The position numbers and the translations under genes are program-made. A DNA stretch of 64,000 nucleotides from Euphorbia lathyris. Lineage: Eukaryota > Streptophyta > Magnoliopsida > Malpighiales > Euphorbiaceae. This document shows, one piece after another, positions 49,218-60,012 of the stretch. How positions within the stretch are numbered: the first letter of the stretch is position 1; each line of letters starts with the position of its first letter. Below the pieces are notes generated by a model. It saw only the letters and a program-made list of their open reading frames with translations, did no database searches and was not told the DNA's origin. The DNA is taken from NCBI RefSeq assembly GCF_963576675.1, contig NC_088911.1, forward strand, positions 135,845,929 through 135,909,928. Direction: 5' to 3'.

Positions 49218-49574
49218 CTTGGGGGACTAGTTTGGTAAGAAAGTAAAAGATGAATATGCAAATATAGTAAAAAAGAAGCCCCATTTTGCAAAAAAATCAA
49301 ATTTAGTAAAGAAAAAGGGTGAACACGTAGAAGTAGTTTTGGTGGAGAAGAGTTGTTCCTCTTCTGTTCTCTCTCTCTCTCTAACAATTTCCTCGTCCCT
49401 TCCATCTCTTCTGTTCTTCCTTTCTTCTCTGCTTTCATTTCCCCTTTATCTATTTTATCTTCCATCTTTCTAGGGTTTCTTTTCTCCCAAAAGTTACCAT
49501 CTTTAGTCCCACATCTTCTCAATTCAATTTCACCTAACTTTTCACACGTTTTCATTAACTTTTGCGATAATCCA
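49217..49574 (+). promoter_or_regulatory. Proximal promoter and 5' leader of Di19
   Basis: This is the unique 360 bp between a repeat insertion boundary (about 49217) and the ATG. It includes a pyrimidine-rich stretch (CTCTCTCT near 49370-49383, then a T/C-rich leader to 49500), typical of plant 5' UTRs. The element GAACACGTAGAAG (from about 49320) has an ACGT core. I see no convincing TATA box. The first 130 bp are repeated at 45515-45640. Confidence 0.5.
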
Positions 49575-52500
49575 ATGGCGTCTTCTGATTCATGGACTTC
49601 TCGTCTCTCGACTTCTTCTAGGCGTTATCATTCTCGATCTGGTTCGGTTTTCCGATAATGTGAGGGTTTTTTTGTTTTTGTTTTAATTGAATTGTAATTT
49701 GACTTGTTAATTACTTTGTTGAATTCAGATCTGTATGAAGAAACTGAGGTGGATGAGGATTTGAAAGCCGAGTTTCTATGTCCGTTTTGCGCTGAGGATT
49801 TTGATGTGGTTGGACTTTGTTGTCACATCGATGAAGAACATCCTGTTGAGGCTAAGAATGGGGTATTGTACTTCTCTTTCTCGCTTTGGATTTTAATTTG
49901 ATTGTGTTATTGGTCTTCCATTGAGGATTTGTTTAATTTCGAGATTGTTTGGGTAATTTTTGCAATCAATTTAGGAAAACATGATGATTACTTACTCCAT
50001 TGTTGCAATGTGGAACTCTCTGGTTTAGTTTTGTCCAACTGTTTGTGAGAATCATTTGAACTTCTCACTGTGTTGATAGTAGATATGACAATTGTGTATA
50101 TAACATGAGATGAACCCCACGCGAGTTTAGTGTGTTAGTGTTATTAACCTTCTGTTTGGATGAAGTTTAAACAAACTAACATTGTTTAACCTTGCTTAGG
50201 AAGGAGTTTAAATGTTAAATGGAGTTGAATTGATGGTTAGTTAGTTTGAGTACCATCAAATTGGAGGTTTTGGGAGGTTTTTCTGTATATATCTTTATAA
50301 AACCTTCAAAAATCTTCACTTCCAACATGCTAGTATGATTGATTGTTTAGGGGGTGTTTGGTTGCTCCTTTTCATGCTCCTGTCTGCCTTTTCATTTTCG
50401 CTTCAAAATGGAGAGTTTTAGGTGTTTGTTTAGTGACATCCTTTTTGCCCTTTTACACCTGAAAAGTAGTCTCTTACAAAAGCAAGGAATCTCTGCTTTT
50501 CTTTTTCCAACAGCAAACCGTAACAGCAACAGACTTAGGAAAAAGACATAGGAAACGTTATTCTAAAACATAACCTTCATGAAATAGCCTTGAAACGACA
50601 ACAAAAACGGACATGTCACGGACACGAAAAGCAGAAATGCTACTAAAGAGGAGTGTTTGTGCAACATAGCCTCCGTCCAAGCTAACTCTGAAGAATTAAT
50701 GGGTCATTTTGGATTGACATGAAATTCATTCCCAAAGTTTTGGGTTGGGTTAGGGTTTACCCACTAAACCAAAAATGACACGAATATATAAAATTATTAT
50801 ATCTTGTCATATTTTGATACTTCACCTTAAGTAGAGGTAATAAAAATTACAAGTGACCTAAGAACGAGACTCAAACTTTCCATATTTTTGTATGTCATCC
50901 CTAATAGTGATAATAAAAATAAACGTTACTTGTGAACACATTATACAAGCCAATATGATATTAGCGGGTGGGAAGTTTATTAAATAAATTTTGGGTCAAA
51001 CTTTTGGATAGTAACGTGTCATTTTTGGGTTGACATGGAATTCACACCCAAATTCTTGGGTTGGGTTAGGGTTTATGTTGCAGGGAAACTCTTCTTCATT
51101 AGCGTTTCCGTTTCCTAGCTATGTTTTTTTTAAAATAATGTTTCCCGTTGTCCCTTTTTGTTTCCGTGCAACATAGGTTAGGGTTTACCCACTATACCAA
51201 AAATGACATGAATATAGAAAAGTATTATTATATCCTGTCATATTTTGACACCTCACTTTAATAGAGGTCACAAAATTACAAGTGACCCAAGAACAAGACT
51301 CGAACTTCCCATATTTTTTGTATGTCATCCCTATAGAGATAATAAAAATAAAGATTACCTGTGAATACATTATATATCAGCGGGTGGGAAGTTTATTAAA
51401 TAGATTCTGGGACAAACTTTTGGATAGTAGGGTTAACAGATAAATCCAAAAATAGCATAAATATTTAGAAGTATCACTGTTTTCTTGAATTTATTTAAAT
51501 GTCACCATTAACAGAGTTATTAAAATTACATATGACCCACGAACACAACACGAAAATGGCACGAACCCGATTGGGTTGACACGATTGTGACACGAATTTT
51601 TTTTGGGTTGGATTAGGGTTAACTCATTTGACACTATCTGATAATTGATGATACGAACTCGACTCGCTTACAGAAATTGCCACTCCTAGTTGCTAGTAAA
51701 GTGATTTAATAGTTAGTACTTTTCAGGGCATGTGTTTCTTTTTTTCTTTTTGGTTCAACTCTAGATTTTGAATGCTTGATTTAGTTAATGATGCTACTCA
51801 TTTCGTATAATGAAGATGTTTTAAGATACTGTTGTTTGAATTAGGGCTGTCAATTTCTGACATGACAACACGATTTAGAGAAATAAATCCGCCTTAAGCA
51901 ACTTGTTCGACACAAGTATCAGTTTTGTTATATTTATGTCATATATAATCATGTGAAATTCTAATACATAGATTATATAACACGACAACCCGTGTTTTGA
52001 CACTCCTAGTTTGCATTATGTGTTACAGGTTTGCCCAGTCTGTGCTAAACGGGTGGGAATGGATATTGTTGGTCACATTACTGTGCAACACGGCAACTTC
52101 TTTAAGATATCCTTTTACTCGACTCGACTCTGCTTCAGTTTTTGTCATGTTTTTATATTCCTGCATCTGTATTCATGGAAAAGTTGTTTGTTTGGAGTTC
52201 TAAAAATTGGTTATATATCCAAAGAGTTTCTTCAAATTTTTCTTATATATATGTTTTATGCCATTTGGTTCCTTCCTTGACTAGTGATTACATTCAGAGG
52301 AGAAGGAGATTGCGCAAAGGCGGAAGTAATACCGCATTTTCTTTATTGAGGAAAGAGCTACGAGAAGGAAGTTTGCAATCCCTTCTCGGTGGATCTTCAT
52401 GCTATATTTCTTCATCCAATGCAGAACCTGATCCGTTGCTTTCTTCATTCATATTCAATCCACCTTCCATGGATGAGCCATTGAGCATAAAACCTCCTTC

Positions 52501-52784
52501 TTCAGTTGAAGTAGGATCATCAGTCAAAGGGAGCACAAACGAGGAGTTTCGAGAAAGGTACCGAACTCTGCTCAAACTCTTACCTATTTCCACTCAAAAC
52601 TCGTGTGAACAACTGTGCAACGACAAACTCAAATTGGTTATGATTTTTTTCTAATTCGAGGTTTAATGGTGACAGAAAAGTCGAAGAATCAGTGCTATCG
52701 GACAAGGATCAAGAAGAGAAAACGCGGAGGTGCAAGTTCGTGCAGGGATTGTTGCTGTCCACCATTCTTGATGATGAGGTATGA
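49575..52784 (+). CDS. Di19: Di19 (dehydration-induced 19) family zinc-finger protein
   Basis: I assembled five exons by splice signals and frame: 49575-49641, 49729-49862, 52029-52106, 52292-52557 and 52676-52784, 654 nt, 217 codons plus TGA, close to the usual size of about 200-220 aa. Exon 2 carries a first C2H2-like finger (CPFC...CCHIDEEHP) and exon 3 a second (CPVC...GHITVQH), the paired fingers that define plant Di19. Exon 4 opens with a basic stretch (RRRRLRKGG), a likely nuclear signal, then the conserved LRKELREG and LLGGSS blocks; exon 5 ends in the family's C-terminal LLLSTILDD motif. Known family role: nuclear stress-responsive regulators (drought, salt, ABA), often phosphorylated by calcium-dependent kinases; that role is inferred here from family membership. 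The start is the first ATG after a CT-rich leader, and MASSDSWTSRL fits Di19 N termini. Exon joins fall at D, G/V, K/I and R codons without frame loss. Intron 2 is long (2.17 kb) and repeat-filled; intron 3 is U12-like. The gene looks intact. Confidence 0.93.
49863..52028 (+). repeat. Long Di19 intron 2 with duplicated repeat block
   Basis: This 2.17-kb GT-AG intron holds a segment of about 310 bp (50728-51030) repeated at 51055-51430; both copies contain GGGTTGGGTTAGGGTTTA and TTACAAGTGACC and AGCGGGTGGGAAGTTTATTA. A short foldback of about 96 bp (51079-51174, ends TGTTGCAGGGAAAC and GTTTCCGTGCAACA, flanked by TA) is inserted in the second copy. A further MITE-like stretch lies near 50347-50672 (GGGGTGTTTGGTTGC at its left). 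No exon is seen within it. Confidence 0.7.
52107..52291 (+). other. AT-AC, U12-type intron of the Di19 gene
   Basis: Between the codons for HGNFFK and IQRRRRLRKGG there is no usable GT-AG pair that keeps the frame. The exon 3 end is followed directly by ATATCCTTTT (52107-52116), matching the U12 5' splice site consensus. A U12-like branch sequence TTCCTTGAC lies at 52273-52281, and the intron ends in AC at 52290-52291, 11 nt after the presumed branch A. There is no long polypyrimidine tract. Length is 185 bp, phase 0. All three signals and the protein alignment agree, so I call a minor-spliceosome AT-AC intron. Confidence 0.88.
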
Positions 52785-53179
52785 ATTTAGGGGGATGGTA
52801 AAAGAGGAGTTGTTAATATTATAGTAGGGAATGGGAGCAGAGCTAAAAAGCAAGATAAGATGTTCAGTTTTTATATAAACTGATAATTCGGTAGGTCAGA
52901 TGAACGTTGTATTATCGCTGTATTTACAACTTTATGCGCATAATGAAAGATGGAAGAACTTATATATCTACCCGCCTCTTCTCGATTCTCTCTCTATCTA
53001 TCTATAAATTTTCCCGGGTCTAATGTTCATGTTCGTGTTTGGGTTGTCTGTTGTTTGAAACATCGGCTTCGGAAGCAAAGAACCCGATGATTTAATCACC
53101 GCGTTTAATGACAGATGTGGCATCTAACATTTGAAACTGGTGTTTTGAACACGGATGTCAACTGATTAAACAACTGCTG

Positions 53180-53800
53180 CAACTTTTTCAGCTGCAGCGA
53201 CATAAATTAATTGAATATAATTTAATCAATAGCCATCACGCTTACAAGCGAAGTGGGAATAACAGGAGATACAATGAACGATAATGCGTGGAGCTCTAGC
53301 CTTGCAACTTTATCAGCTGCACGGTTGACCTCTATATGAATAAAATGAAAACTACGGTCTTGGCGAGTTCCCGACAATCTGCCAGGATGAGTCCGGTACT
53401 CGAGTAATCATTTTCCTCATTTTGTACTGATGAATTGATAACTAGTTGTGCATCTCCCTCTACATTGACCACAGTGTCCCCTCGGTGCTTGATCAAGCTA
53501 AGTGCTTCGCGGTAAGAGATCGCCTCAGCTAATGTTGGCAGAAAATTGCCGCAATGAATGAACCATTTGCTTCTCGTATAACTGCTCCAATCCCGATTTT
53601 TTAATCCCGATTTTTTCTTCCCCCATTCTGACTGAGGTGTCAAAATTAATCTTTATTCCTGTCGTTGGTGGCGTCCAGCTTCGGTGTTGGGCTACTGGTT
53701 GCACATAGGCTGCTGGTTTGTTGCTACTCTGCGCCTGCCGCCACGAAGACAAGAAGTGAGCTCCTCTCTATGCGATATCTGCCAGACGAACCACATCAGT
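53180..53800 (-). pseudogene. Remnant of a plant RNase H (LINE-type, RVT_3)
   Basis: On the minus strand: WTPPTTGIKINFDTSVR, then AEAISYREALSLIKHRGD, VNVEGDAQLVIN, LILADCRELAKT and VNRAADKVARLELHAL. This order is the RVT_3 RNase H of LINEs and related orphan genes. Frame changes near 53600 and 53350 break it. It sits just downstream of Di19 in opposite orientation. Confidence 0.75.
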
Positions 53801-54400
53801 GTGGCCCAGGCCCCTGCTTCCTCTAGCGAATTGCTGTGTATAGCCTTTTGCCACCATTGGTGAAAGTCCGTCTCATCTGGGCTGGGTTCGCTTCCGCCGC
53901 TTTGTGTCTATTGACTTTTTTTTCACGATTGACTCTTTATTTCACGTCTATATTTTTAAGTTCTTTCTTAATTTTTTCTTTGATGAATTTGTTTTTATTT
54001 GGACTTTGGTATAATATAAAGTTCAAAATAAAATTTAAGGATCATTATATGTAATTGAGGAGCTGCACCTAGGGTTGGAAATGAACCATACCGCTCATGA
54101 ACAAAAGCTCGGCTCAGTTCGATTTATAAACGAGTCGCTCTTGATCACGATTTAAAGGCTTGATCTGTAAACAAACCGAGTTTAAGCATGGCAAAACTCG
54201 GTTTGAAAATTCACGAGCAGACTCGATTATAGACTCTTGAATAAATTCGATTATAATGTTCATGACCAACTTCGATAAAGACTCGTGAATTAGGAGTAAA
54301 TTACACCAATGGTACTTGAACTTTACCCTAATTCACACTTTGGTACCTAGATTACATTTTGTCTCAAAAATATACCCGAAGTAACGATGACCGGACAATT

Positions 54401-54673
54401 TGTTGGATCAAATAAATAAACTTTCAGAGGTACTGAGGAAGAGTATAATTGCTGGAAGCTTCTGACTCTCTTGCCTTACTACTTTGTATTGATAGGTATT
54501 TATAGATTACAAACATGACTCTTAGTAAACCACATTAACTCTATAAATACAGATACAGACACAGGTACATAAATGACTCTTGGACACCCTATAAATACAG
54601 ATACAGAAATGACTCTTGGATAATACACTGAATTAAATTAAAGACTATTAATTATAAGTTCATTATTTCAACA
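54401..54673 (-). repeat. 3' LTR (minus) of the young Copia
   Basis: TGTTGGATCAAATAAATAAA to TTTCAACA on the plus strand. It lacks 7 bp and 2 bp found in the other copy. Two TATAAATACAGATACAG units are present. Confidence 0.9.
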
Positions 54674-54693
54674 CACCCCCTTAAACTTATAAT

Positions 54694-56127
54694 TTATCCC
54701 TTAGTTACACCAAGAACAGCTCTCAATCTGCTGAAATCTTCCAACTTCAAAGTTTTAGTAAAAATATCAGCAACTTGATCTTTGGATGGTACATGCTTGA
54801 GTTGAATTTCTTTCCTTCCAATGCATTCTCTAATAAAGTGATACTTGGTGTCAATGTGTTTGCTTCTATCATGAAAGATCGGATTTTTAGCCAACGCAAT
54901 AGCTGACTTATTATCAACAAAAACATCAGTTGCTCCATCTAGAATAAACTTCAAACTTTTTAACATCCGTCTCAACCATATTGCATGACAAACACAAGAA
55001 GCTGCTGCAACATACTCTGCTTCACATGTTGAAAGTGTAACAATTGCTTGTTTTTTAGAACTCCAAGCAAAAACAGCAGTTCCCATAAAAAACACAAAAC
55101 CAGTTGTGCTTTTTCTATCATCAACATCTCCTCCCCAATCACTATCACTGAATCCATACAATCTGAAATTGTTCTGGGAAGAGTAAAATAGACCGTAATC
55201 CAGTGTACCTTTGATGTATCGAAGTATTCGTTTTCCTGCCTCCATATGAGTCAAAGTTGGAACCTCCATGTAACGACTGATGAGTCCAACTCCATATAAG
55301 ATATCTGGCCTTGTACATGTCAAAAATCTCAGCCTTCCAACCAACCTTCTGAACAAAGTTGGATTCACCTTTTCTTCATTATCATGCTTTGACAACTTAT
55401 TTCGACAATCCACTGGCGTAGAAGCTGAATTGCATTTATCCATCTTGAATTCTTTTAAAATAGCTTCTGCATATGACTTCTGAGACAAAAAGACACCTTC
55501 ATCACTTTGCTTAACTTCAATGCCCAAATAATATGACATCAGCCCCAAATCCGTCATCTCATAATTATTTGTCATCAACTTCTTAAATTCTTCAATCATC
55601 TTTTGATTAGATCCTGTGAAAATTAAATCATCAACATACAAGCATACATACATTATTTTTCCATCCTCATTCTCCTTGATAGACAAAGCATGCTCATATG
55701 GACATCTTGTGAAACCATTCTTCTGGAAATAGTCATCGATGCAAGAATACCAAGCCCTTGGAGCTTGCTTAAGGCCATACAAAGCCTTTTTTAACTTCAA
55801 CACCTTATCTTCTTGCCCTTTCACAGTATAACCCAATGGTTGATTGACATAAACTTCTTCTTCAAGAGTTCCATTTAAGAATGCTGATTTGACATCCATT
55901 TGGTGAATTTTCCATCCTTGTTGAGCTGCCAAAGAAATAACTAATCGGATTGTCTCGATTCGAACCACCGGAGCAAAAACTTCTTCATAATCAATTCCGG
56001 CCTTTTGAGAAAAACCTTTTGCAACAAGGCGAGCTTTATACTTCTCCACTTTTCCTTTGGCATTTTTCTTTATTTTGAAAATCCACTTCACTGCTACAGC
56101 TTTTTTTCCCTTTGGCAGTGTTGCCAA
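54694..56127 (-). pseudogene. Copia reverse transcriptase and RNase H
   Basis: About 477 codons are open. RT begins at [10 protein letters not shown], has [25 protein letters not shown] blocks, [10 protein letters not shown] and the catalytic YVDD ([10 protein letters not shown]). RNase H has [20 protein letters not shown] and [13 protein letters not shown], and ends normally in the LRAVLGV region. It is in a different frame from the gag-integrase part because of a single-base indel near 56120. The RT-RNase H part itself shows no stop. The type resembles the Tork group of plant Copia. Confidence 0.9.
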
Positions 56128-57422
56128 TTCCCAAGTGTCATTCTTCTTATGGAATTTATTTCTTCATCCATTGCTTGTCTCCATTTCTTTTCCTGAACAG
56201 CTTCTTCAAATTGTACAGGTTCTGTATCAGCAAACAAACAGAATAAAGTAGCGTTATCTACTTCTTCAGTTTCTGCATAAATATCACTCAAACTTCTCAT
56301 TCGAGGCTGCCTCTCTGATGAACTTTCTGGGGATGAGTCTGTCACATTTGTCTGAGATGTGGAAGGTGAGTTTGGTGGTGTGATAATTACATCTTCATTT
56401 TGACCTGCAAAATCATCATCATATACAGGAAGAAAATCATAATTTTCATCTTCTGGAATCTTCCAATTCCAAGAGCTTTCTTCTTGAAATTCTGCATCTC
56501 TGCTTATCACAACTTTTCTATTCCGAGGATTATAAAATTTATAACCTTTGGAATTTTTTGCATAGCCAATAAACACCATCTTCTCACTTTTATCATCCAA
56601 TTTGCTTCTCAATTCGTCAGCAACATGAACATAACCAAGACAACCAAATACTTTTACATGAGAAATATTTGGTTTCTTTCCACACCATGCTTCATTGGGG
56701 GTCTTTTGCAAAAGCTTCTTTGAAGGACTTCTATTATTTAAATAGACTGCACATGTTACTGCTTCTGCCCAAAATTCTTTTGGCATACCTTTGCACTTCA
56801 TCATGCTTCGGGTCATGTTAAGAATGGTTCTATTTTTCCGTTCCACGACACCATTTTGTTGAGGAGATCTTGGAACAGTAAGCAATCGACGAACACCATT
56901 ATAATCACAGAACTGATTGAATTTCTCAGATGTGAATTCTCCTCCTCGATCAGTTCGCAATGCTTGAATCTTCAAACCGCTTTCATTCTCAACTAGTGCT
57001 TTAAATTTTTTAAACACTTCAAATGCTTCAGATTTTGCCTTCAAAAAATAAACCCATGTTTTCCGAGTATAATCATCAATAAATAATAAGAAATACCGGC
57101 TTCCTCCATGTGAACTCGGATTAATGGGACCACAAATATCTGCATGCACCAATTCAAGTGGTTTAATGGTGCTTGACAAAGACTCCTTTGGAAAACTCCT
57201 TCTGAATTGCTTCCCGTACATACACCCTTCACATACACCTTTCTTCCTTTTCGCTTTTTGAGCATTCGTCAATTCCTCCTCATTTTCTGGCTGCTCATAT
57301 CCAGTTTCTACCATTTCCCATACATCTTGGGAACCCAACAAAGCCTTCATTCTAATGCACCAATTATCATAATTTTCCTTTGATAATTGTGGATATTTGT
57401 ATGAGATCATTCCATTCAACAT
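56094..57422 (-). pseudogene. Copia gag N terminus fused in frame to integrase
   Basis: From the ATG at 57422 the minus strand reads the Copia gag N part (ENYDNWCIRMKALLGSQDVW), about 60 residues. Near 57245 it passes without a stop into the end of the integrase zinc domain (VCEGCMYGKQ). Missing are the rest of gag, the zinc knuckle, the protease and the HH part of the HHCC motif. The integrase core is complete: HADICGP (D), RTDRGGEF (D) and NGVVERKNR (E), then the acidic linker with PPNSPSTSQ. A one-base frame change near 56120 separates this from RT. The clean in-frame junction is a deletion, not a decay product. Confidence 0.88.
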
Positions 57423-57455
57423 TGTAGAGAATTTTTGCTGGCTCTGATACCAATT

Positions 57456-57737
57456 TGTTGGATCAAATAAATAAACTTTCAGAGGTACTGAGGAAGAGTA
57501 TAATTGCTGGAAGAAATTCTCTTCTGACTCTCTTGCCTTACTACTTTGTATTGATAGGTATTTATAGATTACAAACATGACTCTTAGTAAACCACATTAA
57601 CTCTCTATAAATACAGTTACAGACACAGGTACATAAATGACTCTTGGACACCCTATAAATACAGATACAGAAATGACTCTTGGATAATACACTGAATTAA
57701 ATTAAAGACTATTAATTATAAGTTCATTATTTCAACA
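57456..57737 (-). repeat. 5' LTR (minus) of the young Copia
   Basis: Same ends as its partner; 282 bp. It lies next to the primer-binding site and is followed by the CAATT target repeat. Confidence 0.9.
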
Positions 57738-58297
57738 CAATTAAGTATATTTTACCGGTTAATGGCCGATCAATGCGATTTTGACGAGTAAATTATACTG
57801 ATGGTACCTGAACTTTATCCGAATTCACATTTTAGAACCTATATTTCATTTTGTCCAAAAAATACACTCCAAGTAAATATGACTCAATATTTTAGTATAC
57901 TTGACCGATCAGTGATTGATCAACCCGAGTTTGACCATTTTAAATTAAAAATTGAGACCAATTGTACAATCAATTAACATAAAATTATAATATTGTCATT
58001 TAGTTCATAAATCACAATATTATAATTTTATGTTAATTGAGTGTATGGTGAGTCCCAATGTTTAGTTCATGTTACCCGGTCACTAACCGATCAAATGAAC
58101 TAAATCTTTCAGCCACCTTTACTTGTATTATGCTTTTAGGATAAAATAAAATCCAGGCACCGAAGTGTGAATTATGGTAAAGTTTGGGTACCATTAATGT
58201 AATTAACTCATGAAACTCATGTTGACCGGTCATAACCGGTAAAAATATACTAAATTGTCCGGTCATCGTTACTTCAGGTATATTTTTGGGACAAAAT

Positions 58298-58360
58298 ATA
58301 ATCTAGGTACCAAAGTGTAAACTATGTAAAGTTCAGGTACATAGTTTACACTTTGGTACC
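58298..58360. repeat. Perfect hairpin at a MITE end
   Basis: TAGGTACCAAAGTGTAAACT and its complement, spaced by a loop TAAAGTTCAGGTA-like. It joins two inverted MITE ends. Confidence 0.85.
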
Positions 58361-58385
58361 TAGATTAATGACTATTATATATTTA

Positions 58386-58701
58386 CCCCCTCCGTTTTTT
58401 TTTATATATCGTTTAAGGTTTTTCTTTTATCAAAACCAATGCAATATTAATGACTATTAAAATGACTAATTTACTATTAATATTTCTTTCTCATGCAAAA
58501 TTTCTCTCTTGTTAATTTGTGTGGCTTAATTAAGATTATTTATATTAATAGTTATACCCCTCTCTTGCTATAAATAAGGATAAATTAGATAAGAGTAAAT
58601 TGGAGAAAGCATTACCAAAAGTGCATTGGTAATACAAAACGATATATAAAAATGAATAAATCAAAAAGTCTAAAATATCATATAATAAAAAATAGAGGGA
58701 G
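58386..58701. mobile_element. Stowaway-like MITE
   Basis: 316 bp, ends CCCCCTCCGTTTTTTTTTAT and, complemented, CTCCCTCTATTTTTTATTAT; flanked by TA. Arms extend through CGATATATAAA. Confidence 0.75.
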
Positions 58702-58714
58702 TAATAATTATAAT

Positions 58715-59715
58715 TTAGTCTAAAAGTCTAACGTTTATAGTCATGAACAATTTTACCCATAATGTTGATAGTCAATAGCAATTTTACTCCTAACATTGGC
58801 AAGCTGGATCAATTTCAAACATTATTATAAATTTCAGATATTTTATTCCTTATTCTGCATCAATTGCACGTCTGTTGATTCTAAAAAAAGATCTCATATT
58901 TTTTGTGAATTAATAATAGAATTAGATATTAATATTTTTAAACTCGGTGAAATGTTTGAATTTTTTATCCAACTCGTACAAAAATACAATATATTTTTTT
59001 TGTTCTTTCACGTTTAATCATATGTTTGTGATTTGTGTTACTAATGAGTGGTAAATGACGCACATGTTAGGGATGTAACGGGGCGGGGCGGGGAATGCAT
59101 TTCCCATCCCCATCCCCATCCCCGTCTCCACGAGCTAAACGGGGACAAACTTATTCCCATCCCCGTCCCCACGGAGATCCCCATTCTCCATTTACAGACG
59201 CTCCAAAAACGCTATCCACATTCCCCATTTCCTATTCTTCGCGGGGAACCACCGTTTATGTTTAAAAAAAATCAGTAAAGACAAAAACGATTAAGAAACA
59301 ATGGCTAATAATACCAAGTATTAATAATCATTTTCAAAATTTTCAAATAAAAAAAAACTAAAATTTGAAACAACCAACCACCTAATTAAAATGTACTTAA
59401 ATCATCCAAAAAATCAATTTTGACGGGGAATAATCGAGGATTAATGGGGCGGTGATACCTTTCCCCATCCCTGCCCCATCCCCATCACGAGAGATAAAAT
59501 TATCCCCATCTCCATCCCATGGGATCCTTATCGGGGATCTCTCATCCCCGTCGAGGCGGGCCACCGATAGGGACGGGGAATCCCAGCCCCATTTACATTC
59601 CTAGCACATGTGCAGTGTCGATGGCAAGATTCATGACCGAGAAGACAGTTTGATAAATTAATTATGAAATTGATTTAACTTGTCAACGTTAAAGGTAAAA
59701 TTGCGCCTTATCTAT
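58715..59715. mobile_element. ACGTTAGGGGTA-family MITE, split by hAT MITE
   Basis: The parts 58715-59067 and 59604-59715 match the family; the central 536-bp hAT element is nested in it. Ends are worn. Confidence 0.7.
59068..59603. mobile_element. hAT MITE with CCCCATCCCC-rich ends
   Basis: 536 bp, left end TAGGGATGTAACGGGGCGGG, right end CATTTACATTCCTA, exact 8-bp duplication GCACATGT (59060-59067, 59604-59611). It lies inside a Mutator-type foldback element. Confidence 0.88.
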
Positions 59716-59729
59716 TTAAAAAAAGTTTT

Positions 59730-60012
59730 GAATCTTGGGTAATTAATTGGTGCAATACTAGTAAATCCGAAATTTTTTTAAATGATATCCAAGAAAAAAG
59801 TTTTTAGAAAAATTCATAGAATTCGAGGAGCTCGTTCGCTTGGACGAAATGATAAAAGAATATCCGGAAATACATCTACAAAAGTTTCCTATTGGAATCC
59901 AGAAACAAACGATAAAATTGATCAAGATACACAATAAGGATCGTATCCAGACGATTTTGCACTTCTCGACAAATATAATCTCTTTCGTTATCCTAAGTGG
60001 TTATTCTATTCT
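59730..60012 (+). pseudogene. cemA: Nuclear fragment of chloroplast cemA
   Basis: About 283 bp match the plastid envelope protein gene cemA: codons for [20 protein letters not shown], then [13 protein letters not shown] and [20 protein letters not shown]. One T missing near 59802 breaks the frame upstream of that stretch. The match starts at GAATCTTGGG and stops abruptly within TCTATTCT. With transposon sequence on both sides it is a nuclear plastid insertion (NUPT), not a working gene; the real one is in the plastid and affects envelope proton/carbon uptake. Confidence 0.88.

Larger units (their letters stand above)
54401..57737 (-). mobile_element. Young, internally deleted Copia retrotransposon
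   Basis: LTRs are 54401-54673 (273 bp) and 57456-57737 (282 bp), flanked by the exact duplication CAATT (54396-54400, 57738-57742). They differ by one substitution and two small indels (7 and 2 bp), so insertion was recent. On the minus strand the primer site TGGTATCAGAGC (57452-57441) is a full match to the usual initiator-Met site, and an AAGGGGG polypurine tract adjoins the other LTR. The internal region is only about 2.8 kb because most of gag, the protease and part of integrase are missing. It sits inside a foldback MITE. Confidence 0.93.
54285..58345. mobile_element. Foldback MITE pair split by the young Copia
   Basis: The left arm (54285-54400, GTAAATTACACCAATGGTAC, TTTGGTACCTAGATTACA) and right arm (58205-58345, complement of the same words) flank the Copia. 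A smaller member of the same type, 57786-58207, ends GAGTAAATTATACTGATGG and CCATTAATGTAATTAACTC, and lies inside it. Clear 9-bp duplications were not found. Confidence 0.65.

Noticed and set aside
52011..52280. Frames running from Di19 exon 3 into the following intron
   Set aside because: They read through the AT-AC intron; the spliced product explains the conserved residues.
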